64,000 nt of DNA from Apostichopus japonicus (lineage: Eukaryota > Echinodermata > Holothuroidea > Aspidochirotida > Stichopodidae), in the NCBI RefSeq assembly GCF_037975245.1, contig NC_092562.1:20163054-20227053 (forward strand), read 5' to 3'. Below, piece after piece: positions 1 through 12,100 of this stretch; position 1 is the first letter of the stretch; each line of letters begins with the position of its first letter. Position numbers and translations under genes: made by a program. The notes beneath the pieces are model-generated. The model made no database searches. It saw only the letters and a program-made list of their open reading frames with translations, and was not told the origin of the DNA.

Positions 1-122
1 GCAGTCATATTTCACATCAAAGTAAAGTGGGAGACATTAAAGGGCTGCTTTCTTAAACTGTTCAATGTACTTTAAATTAAGTGAGGTACCGCAGTAAATC
101 TTGTTTTTTTTCTTCTTCCTAG

Positions 123-3100
123 AATGAACCTTCAAATTCTTTACCTTCACAAGTGCCCGCCATTCGGTTCTACTCCTACTGGTCAAATAATCAGGTGTTT
201 GCAGGACCTTGGACACAGAGAGCTTTAAAGAACCTTCTTAGTGAAGTGGTAATTAGCTCTTTGATACTGACAACGTCAGAAAGCAAAGCCACCCATGTTT
301 GGAACATCCATCATGGAAGGTCAGAAGGGGGTGTTGGGAAGGCAGGGGGGGGGAGGATGGGTGATGATGGTAGGGTCCCAACACAATTTGTGTAAGAACA
401 TAGCTGATATATTAGCCCATGTATATTTACAGCATCAGATCAGAGGTGGTATTGCTACCTATCTCCGTCCATCCTCAGATTAAGATTCTACAAGTTTTGG
501 TAAAACATGGTGTTGCTGATTGCTAAACAAGGTGTAAGATTGATTCTATTGTGATAGGCAATAACTATAGGCCTGAGTTTAAAAGCAACATAACCTTTGA
601 TTATGGTGTGGCAGCACCAAGTGATGGTCAATTAACTAAAGTACTGTTACTCCCTCAGGGTTGCAAATCTGTAAATACATTTCTTATAGTTCCAAAGAGA
701 ACACTGATCCTCTGGCATGAAAAATCCAGCCAGCCTGGTAGGAATTAACTGAGTAATGGGAAGAAATAGGCCAATACAATAGATGGATTATTTTTGAGGG
801 AATATCAGCTATTATTGAATTCTTTTTTTTAGATAACAACTACTAAAGCAATGAATATATAAGGATGTATGAGTTGATATCAGAGTTAATCAAAAGGCAT
901 CTTTAAGTCATTCAGTTTAGCCTATAGTAACTTTTCAGTTCTTTTTCATTTTTTTTAAATTTTTGCTTTTCTTTGTGTCTTTTACAGTTGCATATTTACG
1001 AATCAAGAATTCCACTTTTGACTGAGGAGAAAGATTTATATGAATCACCAGAGTCATTGACACTGATTGTGTTTCTTCCGGACATCACGATCCAAAGTCT
1101 ATCACAAGAAGACATGCAGAAGGTAAAAAAAAGAACAACCAAACAACAAAATCAAATGTGATACAGATGTTGATGATGAGCAAGTTACCGTAGAAACAAA
1201 TCAGTCAAATCTTCTTCTTCTAGTCCAAAGGTGACTTCACAGAGCCACATAGGGCCTTTGTACATATGCTAATACTTTTTTTCAAAAATTATTTGTGTTT
1301 TGCAGTGTGTCATATGTTAGATTTGTGAACATATAACAATTTCTTCATGGATTCATTTTGAATAAAAAAAGAAATAAATATGCATCTTTTCACTGCAACT
1401 ACAATGGAACAATTATACATGTTTATGTATTTTCATATAAAAAAAATGATGTTGGGAAATGTAGGACATATGAATGACTAGCAAAGAATAACTCTATTAA
1501 TAATTGCCATATCTATTGCATTATTATTTCAACCATGTTTACTCTTTGTGATACCTAATATGATGTGTCATAACATATCCTTAAACATTTAACCAACTGT
1601 GATTTATTTCAACCTTGTTTTTATCTACAGTTAAGAAGTGAATTTGATTCCATCGCTTTCTTTATTCATCATTTCCATGGTAACGCCAAAGAGGAGACAA
1701 ACTCATTGCCAGAAAAATTTTTGATCAAAGAATCACCTTCAGCTATACTGTTTAATGGTGAGTGTTTTTGATTACTTCATTACTTGAGTATTAAATACTT
1801 TAGCCTGTATATTAAAGCAGCTGGTTGGTTTTCACTTATTACCGAGACAAACCGTGGCCATAAGTAGTTACCAGCTCAGTAATCTAACCGATGGTACAGA
1901 GCATTTTAAATAGGTGGTAAATTTGGTGTCTCGGAATAACAAACACTGTTAGCTACCAAGGGGTAATTGGCCATTCAGTTTCTTAACCTGGCTGTGATGT
2001 ACTCTTTTCTAGAAGTTAATCCATTAGGACAACCTTGTGCCCCCTCCTTAAATGTGCAGAACAAAGTTTTGTAAGCCTGTGTGCAAACATATGTACTGAA
2101 ATTATTTTCTGGTCTAAGGTTGTCAAAAATGCATAGGACAGTTTGTTAGTAAAGTCTCTTCATGTTCAGAGAGAGTGGAACCCATGGTAATCTGCTAAGT
2201 AATCTGTATGCCTAGTGCGTAATAACGCACCAATCTTGGTCTGAAGAAATGTGAAACAGTGGAGGAGAAATACCGTCCTAGTGACCTGTGTCTCAAAAGT
2301 TTTGTTAGGGCTGCATGAAGGACTTTAAAGGTCTAGTATGCCAAAGAACTTCATTTCTCATACTATTTAAATGATTATCCCTGTTTTGGCACTTTTTGCT
2401 TCCTACTTGTAGTAAAAGAGGAGAGAACCATTTCTCGAGTGGACGGTCCATTTAAATTTCTGCAGAGGATTGAGGAAATGCTAATAACTCAAACTTCAGT
2501 CGCTGTGGATATTATAACAGAGGTAAGTTAACAAGAATCATTGGTTGCTATGACCAATATCAATAAATACATCAGTTCTAATCTAAGTAGTTCTAAAATA
2601 TTTTACGATAGCTGCATGACAGTGATGCTCGTAGATCTTGCCTTCTCTGCATATGATATTTACAGCAGAAATTGTATGTGGTAATAATTTTAATGCACTT
2701 TGCTGGATGAGAACAAAATGCTTTGCAACATTGGTACCAAAGATTGCACTAGTAACTGTAGTTAGTACATGAATCTAGCAGAGGAACACCATCAGATGTT
2801 TCAAGTTTGAACATTTGGAAACAAATTCTGAAATAAAATAAGAAAAGGTCTCATTAGGGTATTCAGTTAAGAAACGATAAATAGCAAAGTCATTGAACTG
2901 AATTGATTAAGGTTCCCTTGTATTTTAATATTTATCATATATACCCGTCTTTGTGGTAGTTAAGCTAACCTAACACCAACTAACAAAGACACTTCATAAA
3001 CTAACAGTGTTTCACAACCTTTGACACAACACCTTATTTGCATACCTCGCACAAAGCTGTCCAGTATTTTGAGAATATTCAAATAACTACACATCCTTCC

Positions 3101-6100
3101 AAATATCTAATCAAAATCAATCTTCTGTATGATTTTCTCAGGATTTATTTCACTCCTGGCTACAGTCTACTGACACCTCTACCAAGTATCTGATGTGCTT
3201 TCATGCTGTCTGGGCTGACCGTAATCTCGACTTCCTCAGAACTTTCTCGTCGGCAGCAAAAATCCTTAGCAGTCTACAGGAAGACTTAAAATTTGGTTTT
3301 GTCGATGTGGAGAAAGAAAGAGAAAGTAAGTTTGTTGTTTTAAACAGTTGGTTAGTCTTGCAGAACTTAATTCTTTTGACATGGAAATCATGGAAAATTC
3401 ATGAAAGCAGAAGGTATCTGGAAAGGGCATGACATGGAAAAGCATCATGGAAAATCTTGAGTTATGCAAAAATAATTGTGGATTATAAACGCCGAAATAT
3501 AATATAAATAAATAAAAAATCAGTGACAAAGTAACCAACTGACTGTTAAGTGTGGATTTCATTTAATTAGCTTCAAGAATAAAATTTTGAGGTATTCACA
3601 AACATTTCCTGTATGGAACAAGAGCATGTTAAATATCCCAATAATAGAGATATCATAAACTAAACAAGTGGTTTTTATTAACCAAATCCAAGTCACTTCA
3701 ATATTTTATTATCTTAACACATACAGCCTTAAATAATAGGTCATAAAAATTTCTTTTAATTTTTTTGTTAATTTTCTCACAAGTAAAAGTGAAAGACGAC
3801 AATGGTTTTTTCTTTGTTACATCAGCTGTCATAACCTGTGTAAACATAATATTCCTGATTACTTTGTTCATGATTTGAGACTTAACTATGTTTCTCTCTT
3901 TTCAGTTTTGTCCAAGCATATCCATCCTAAACATATCACTAAGCTACCTTCTTGCGTCTTGATCTGGAAGACGGAGACACCTACAGGTATGAACCGTTAA
4001 CGTTATCTACTCAAAGATATGTGTATGAACTGAAAATTAATACCCTCAGCCAGAGCTGTTGCAAGACTCTTCATGTCAAAGGTCATCAGAATTGCCTCCA
4101 GATCTGCTAGAAATTATAAAAAATGGTCACCGATGCTATATGTCATATTTTTTAAGCATTTCGCCTTAAAAATGGCACATTTAATTGTCCAATTCAACCT
4201 GTCCCTTTGTCTAGGAATAATTTGGAGAGACAGAACCTCCAGGAAAGTTTTGTTGGAAAAATTAGGGAAAAAAAATTACTGATGACCCATAAGGTCTGTT
4301 AGGGTCTTTGACACAACATACCCCTTAGGCTTTATTCACTTCTGTAATTCTTTTGCAGAAAATGATAACTTTGGAAAGGATCATTATTTTAAAGGTATTG
4401 AACCAAGATATATATGAATTATTTATATATTTCTTCCTCTCATTACTACATGTTAGGGGATCATCTCCAACATAATTCCTGAATATTCAAAAGGTTACAG
4501 CTGATACTTGGAATTTTGAGGCCACAGGTATTGAATCTTACACTCTCCAATAGAAGTTTCTCTGAAATAGTTTTTAATAGTTTCACTGATTTCAACAATG
4601 GACTACTTTGTCTTTTATAACAGGTTTCGAAGTTCATCAAGAGGCTCTCAAAACGAGACCTACCCCTTGGGAAATCAGTAACTTTCTTCACTCGCTGGAA
4701 TTGCATATGACAGACAGAGAAGGAAATATTGTAGAATATATTCCATGGGAGATGGAGGATAACTGTCAGGTAAGCTAATGAATATTGCTAAATAATATTT
4801 GAAAACTGTATCTCTATTTGTTTTTTAAGTACAAAGTGTCCTATTATCAACAATAACAACAAAGGAGGGTAGGTTAGATGAGTAAAAATTGAAGACAAAA
4901 CTATTTTTGAAGAAATAATATAAAATGAAGAGCAAAATATGATTGAAGCTGATTCTAAGAGAATTTGACTGAGAATACTCTTGTATCTCTTGTTGGTTGG
5001 ACTTTCAAAATATAACCAGAGATTTAAATAAATATATGAAGTATTCTGATTTATTATGAACTAATTATTATAAACTAACATGATACTGAAATGTCTACAT
5101 CCTGATACTCCAAAGTGCTTTGCAAATGTTTTTCTTTACAAGTGCTTGTAACCAATTGCTAAACAACTGTAAAATGTTGACTAAATGTGATAACATTTAG
5201 TACAAGGTAATTAAAATAATTTAAGGCGCCATGTAAAAAGTAGGACGTGTAGCGGGCTGCAGCATAATGCAGCAGGCTGCATAGGGCATGTTCTTTTGTG
5301 CTCATATTCAGTGTCACACAATAGGCACTGCTGCTGCTGAGATGATTGTTTATTGTTTGACTTATGATCCCGCCTTGCTGCAGGAGATCTTGCAGCTGCT
5401 GCAGCCTCTTGTTTTTTTAATTTTTTATACTATACGTAGGTAGAACTCTCTTACCAGAAAAAGATGACAATTTCCTCTTGATCATGTATTCAGTCCTTCG
5501 TAGAAGTGACAATGCAACAGCGTCACTGTTTTGAGTTAACATGGCGTAATTAATTAGTTTATTAATTTAAAAAAAAAAAATTTTTTTTAGTTAGTTTTTT
5601 TTTAGCTAGTTTTTTTAAAAGTATTTTTTAGTTTGTTAATTTATTATTTTTCCTCTTGATCATTTTCTCAGTCCTTCGTAGGAGTGACAATGCATCAGCC
5701 TCACTGTTTTGAGTTAACATGACCTAATTAAAGTAATTAATTAATTTTCTTCTTGATCGTTTCTTCAGTCCTTCGTAGGAGTCACAATGCATCAGCCTCA
5801 CTGTTTTGGAAATTCCAATCAATCCTTTGTCTCCTGGGAAGATGAAGAGAGTAATGATAATATATTACAGCATCTCACCAGCCACCACGATGGTGACCGT
5901 TTCATCAACCAAACCGACTTGATGTCTCAAGATGGAGACGACAAAAATGGGGTAAATTATCCTCTCTGATCATTTTTATAATTTCTGGAAAATGAAAAGA
6001 AGAAAGTTTTTGTTTCAAATCAACAGAAAGGTGTGTGTACTACACAGCAAAAGAATTCCTGTACATTTGAAGCCCTCCAATTTTTTTTTCTTTTTCTAAC

Positions 6101-9100
6101 TCTTGCAAAATCTATATCTCAACAATTCCTATAAGTTCAAGTTTCTTGTTTACATGTTTCTGTCAGTTTGATTGCTGTCTTAATAATTGTGATGAAAGGA
6201 AGCCTGTGTGGGTGCGTTTGTTTTTCTATCTGACCGAGGACTTGAACAAAAGAATTCCAGGTCCTCGGTTGTGATTTCAAAAGAATCACCAAGTCCTCGG
6301 AAGAATTCTATTGTATGGGGTATTGTTAAGGTTAGGGTACGTGGATTTGAACAATGGAAAATACAATGGGGTCCTCGGTTGGAATGTAATACAAATATGT
6401 GTGTATGCATGTGTGTGTGTGTATCTGTATCATTTTCCTTTTCTTGAAGAGGGATGGGATGGTGGGGGGGGGGAAGAGGGGTGGGAGAGAAAGAACATAG
6501 TTACATAAAATGTTTGACATTGAAATTGGGAGGAGCCTTTTGACTTCCCTTCCCACTGACTTACTTCATACTCTCTGTGCCTTTTAAAATTTTCAAACCA
6601 TGCATAATTTTTTTGGCTTGTAAATTTTACCTTTCTTTAAACTTATATCTAACTTATGTTAAGACCATTTTGATGGATGTGATAAATTATTTGTTTTCCA
6701 CATGTTGAAATGCCAGGGTATAGTATGATTTATATCAAGGTATTATATCTTATATATCATCTTGGCCTCCCTATAAAGCCTGCTCACTAACTCACGAATC
6801 AAAAAGCTGTATTTGTGTCATTTTTTTTTTTGGTAGCAAAAACAAAACTCTTGTGAAAGTATTCCATTGAAACTAGTCATTAAACTCTTTTGATTTCTTT
6901 AATAGGTTTCAGAGGTGTCCGACTCCGCAGAACTTCGCATCGGTAACCTTCTCCGTCTCACAGATGATAGCTGGCAACGAGTGATCGAGCAGTCACATGT
7001 ACATCCTAGATCTACTCCGATGCCGTACTCTGGTGGTGCCTCACCTTGGGACGAGAGCAGTCCCACCACTACACTGGTTGCATTCATCCAGTCAACCTGC
7101 AGAAGCTGTGAAAACAATATGCCACTCTTTGAAAAATTATCCACAAATTTGGAAAAGTTAGGTAAGGCAAGAAGGTTGTTTACGTAAAAGCTCAGCTGAT
7201 TTCTCTTTGATAATTGGCTATAGAATGATACTAACGTAATAATTATCGACTTATAATTATGACAATAACAATATTTGGTTGTTAAGTTCAGTACTTTTAT
7301 CATTTAACTCTTTTGTGTACGTATAAATTGCTGAAATAATAAATCCAATTTCATTTTGTTCTCTCCATGACGAATCACCTTGCGAATCATTATGTTATGT
7401 GTTATGAGGTCCATACAAATTTGATGGATCAAGTCCTCTGTCATTATTCTCAAAAAAGTTTGGGAGTTCTGAGTCATATTTTATGTCAGAATTTAGTACA
7501 AATCTATAAAGTAGCATCATTTCAATATTCACTACATATTTAGTTTTCTCTGAGATGGATATATCACTAAATGTTTGAGATCAGGCTAATTCAACATTGG
7601 AATCATCCATCCTACTTTAAAATGTTTTCTTCAATCAAAGAATTGTTTGGCTAGAATGGTATTCCAACCATGTCTTGTTCTCTAACATATGAGCTACCCA
7701 TCCCTTATTAGTAGTACATGGTGATCCCTAGATGGTTATCCCTAGATACATGTATCATGTTTAGGTACAGGTGTACCTCTACAGGTGTACTCTAGATACA
7801 GGTGATCCCTAGTACATGGTGATCCCTAGATACATGTACCATGTATAGATACAGGTGTACCTGTACAGGTGTACCTTAGATACAGGTGATCCCTAGTACA
7901 TGGTGATCCCTAGATGGTGATCCCTGGTGATCCCTAGATACATGTACCATGTATAGATACAGGTGTACCTGTACAGGTGTACCTTAGATACAGGTGATCC
8001 CTAGTACATGGTGATCCCTAGATGGTGATCCCTGATGATCCCTAGATACATGTATCATGTATAGATACAGGTGTACCTGTACAGGTGTACCCTAGATACA
8101 AGCGATCCCTAGTACATGGTGATCCCTAGATAACCATTTCTTTGCTTGAGGCACCAGTTAGAAGTCATAGTTCCTTTCATACTGCATGTATCAACCAGGG
8201 ATCTCATTACAATTTCATTTGATGTAAACCAGGGAGAGGTGTGGGAAGGTATTTTTAGAGAAATTCAGCTTTAAGATAGTCAGTATAGGCCACAAATTAT
8301 AGCACGCTATAATTGCTAGACGTTTTCAAAAGTGCTTTCCTGGAGGTGTTTGCTCTCCAAACTGTTCTCAGACATTTTTAAGGAACACAAGATGACTGAA
8401 TGTCCCAGTGAGGAAAATGTCGAAGGTTGTAATAAAAACTAGTTTAAGAATTTCGACCAAAGGTGACCACATTTGAATATCTAGCTTATTTGGGGCCAAT
8501 ACAACATAGCTTTAAGTGAACAATGGAAAACTTACTGGAAATGTTATAAACAACTTTGGAATGAGTAAGATATTTTTGGCTAAGACAGGATTCCCACCGG
8601 GGACCTCAGCACTATTTAGTTTATGAGTATTTGCAACCCAGTATGCTATTGTTCTGTAAACATGGAAGCATTAATATGATGATAATAGTTTTCCATGGTG
8701 TTATTGCACGTATATATGATAATTTTTAGCAAAAGTACCAAAGAATGTGCTCAAGATCACTTTATACTGACCCATCAATTACAGGAACTGGTGATTTTTA
8801 TGTTCTCAACTGCTCATCTGATAAAGCCTCATGTGAACACCAAAATGTGAGAGGCTTTCCTACCCTGATCGCTTACAGAAACTTTGGTAGGCAAAGGACG
8901 GAGAGATGCCGGTCAGAGAGTTTGACCAAACAGTATCTGAGGATGGACTACCATGGAATATTAACGGTACAAGGATTATAATCTTTTTGTTTAATTTCCT
9001 TTTCTTTTCTTTTTTTTTCCATCAAATTTTAATGCTTGCTCTTTGTTTAAGAATTATCTTCATCCCATTCACAAGAATGATTGTGTTAAGTGGGCCATAT

Positions 9101-12100
9101 TTTTAAATCTTGTTTGTTCTTTCTACCTGTGTCTCCGCTATTAAAAATAATGTGAAGGTTTGGATGATACTGGCTGCATGAAAAATCATGTCCTATCTCA
9201 GCAAAATGGATACTGTTATGACAACACTAAGATATCTTAATACTCTGTATATTAACCACTGATGGTTTGGGTGATATACCCTCATACCATTGATAAAATT
9301 AACATTTAAGGGCTGGAAGAACTTCATCTTATCTCCTCTCCTGTTTTGCTGTGATCTCCGACATGCCGTATTCAGGATTATAACATGTGAAGTTCTTATA
9401 AATAGAGAATACAAATGCACAACCTTCATCGTTATTGAGTCAACTTTACGATTCCTTTCGATAAAGTTGGAACTTTACCCAACCTAAAGTTAAATGCAAT
9501 AGAGACATAAATAAAGCTGATAAGACACTCCATTATTATTGTACATCTAGGAGATTCAACCAGCTTGCTTAAAGATCACTTTGATACAAATTTTGATAAC
9601 ATAGGGACATAAATAAAGCTAATAAGACATTTCATTATTATTGTACATCTAGGAGATTCAACCTGCTTGCTTCAAGTTCAATTTGATTACAAACTTTGAT
9701 AATATAGAATCATAAATAAAGCTATTAAGACATTTCATTATGATTGTACATCTAGGAGATTCAACCTGCTTGCTTCAAGTTCACTTTGGATACAAATTTT
9801 GATAACATTTACTGTCCACATTTCAAAAACTGAAACAAAGAAATGAATGTAAAGTCCACTGTTTTCATTCCAATTTTCTCTATTTTTTTAATTTGTTTCT
9901 CTTAAAAGAGATTTTGAATGTTATTCCTTGTTTTAGGAGAAGCTTGTCATGGAATGGTTTTTACAAATATCGACCCCAACGGTGCAATATGCAACCAAAG
10001 ATGGTATCGGAATGTTAAGGAGGGTAAGTGAATGATTAAAAATGACTGAATTCAGTAAATTACTATTAAAGGTAGTCAGTATAGGCCCCAAATTATAGCA
10101 CACTATAATTGCTAGAAGTTTCATAAAGGACTTTCCTGGAGGTCTTTATTCTCCAAATTTTTTTTTTCAGACACTCTAAATGAACACACAAAATGACTGA
10201 ATGTTCCAGTGAGGTAAAAATTCCTCCAGGGTGGTAATAAAAAACATTTTAATGAATTTTGACCAAAGGTTACCATATTTGAAAATCTAGCATATTTGGG
10301 GCCAAAACAGCATAGCTTTTAAGCAAAAGATTTGAAAATGTTTGTCCATCCTAATATGTACATTGCTGTGATATCCTTCGATGTTAGGTAAGGGCATGTA
10401 TATAGAATGAAGAAAGAGGCAGAGAGCAAACAAGAGACGTGTGTTATCATGCTCTACGTGCTATATTCTAATCTTTAAGTCTGTCCGTGATCATCCAATA
10501 CGGTATATAGAGTTAATAACAGAAAGGTGGCGGTATACTACTTCATCTTTACTACATTACAATTGTCAGTATTTTCTTCAACACATCAATAGCCTGAATT
10601 TGTGAACAATAAATATACCAAATAGTAGAATAATACCATTCCTCATGTCAGGACACAGAACTGTCAGCTAAAATCAATACTTTCAAGAAAGGTCAAAGAA
10701 ACAGTAAAATAATAAATTAAGGTTAATTTGACTGAAAACATGTATTTTATTATATGTTTACTAGAAAAGGTGGTTGTAAAGGCATCAGTCATCAATTTCT
10801 AATTAAAAAGTTAACTCCATCTTTCCTGATTTCAGATTAACGACATCTCTCTACATGCCACCCTCTACCCTGTATCCCTTGCTGGCAAGTACCTACCGAC
10901 AATCTCTGGACCCAACAGCTGGTATCCTTTTGAATGCTTTCAACTTGCGTGTGACAGACTCTATGGGAAAGCTGCCTGCTATGGAGAAATTAGCGAAAAC
11001 CTAAATAGCAGAGATGCGACGATCGCTCAAAGAGAACAAGATATGGTCGTCACCCAGGTAATAAAAAAAACAAGGAATACAAAAATAGGATAACGTGTTG
11101 AGGTTAATTCAGAGAAGCAAATGTAACTCAGCTTCACATGTATGGTCATGGAATAATTTAGTCTTCACATTTAGTGTAGCAATTTTTGTGTTTATGACTT
11201 TTTATTTCTCTGAAAATACTGCAAAAGTATGCATGTGGTTTACAAAAACTGTCATACATCTTTTGCAATTTGCATACTTTGTATAGCATTATGCATATTT
11301 TGTATAGCTTCTTGGTCACCAACTTGGTTCAGATTTGACCAAACCTGACAACCACAGGCTATACCAAATGAGATTTCTGTTGATCATAACTAAGATGGCC
11401 CTAAAATGCAGAGAGTGGAGGGCACTGGGGGGGGTGGAAGATATGCCAGTTGAATTTTAATGATAGAATAATGCATGATTTCCAATTATAAACATTTTTG
11501 CCATCAACAAAGTTTTGATATAAGTATTAAATGCCAGGCTGTATACAATAACATACAAAAGTATACAAAATAAATTAATACTTGTTGTATATTCCATTTC
11601 TTCATAATTTGAAATGACACTTACAAAGGTAAAGTTAATAAACTGCATTGGTATTGGATTTCAACATTGAGGGGGGGGAAAAAACACCAAAATGATCAAC
11701 AAAATCTGTTCCAAACCAGGATATAGGTATTCTGATGTCTAACTTTACTCCAAGCATCTTGAATAACATTTTGATAACTTACTAGATCAATCAAATTATA
11801 TTTAATCTCTTTATCGATCAATCAATACTATCAATCAATCAATTAATCAATGTGTGGACTTCAATTAATATCTTCAGATTGAGATGCACAGGAGGGATAA
11901 TGTCTCAGCTTTAGTGTTTAGTCTGGGCAAAGCTTTGATTACAACTCTACAGAATGAAGATAATATACAACTACACAAGTTTCATACTCCTCACAGGTTT
12001 GTTTACCTTCGTTTTGCTTTTATTTTATGAAATTCTTTGGGTTTCTCGTAACCGTGACTGCCGCCACATCACACTGGTCTTTCTTCTTGAAATTGTTCCA

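Noticed and set aside
8721-8760. Earlier acceptor for exon 11 of the thioredoxin-fold gene (AG at 8728-8729)
   Set aside because: In the required phase it reaches a TGA before the conserved FYVLNC stretch.
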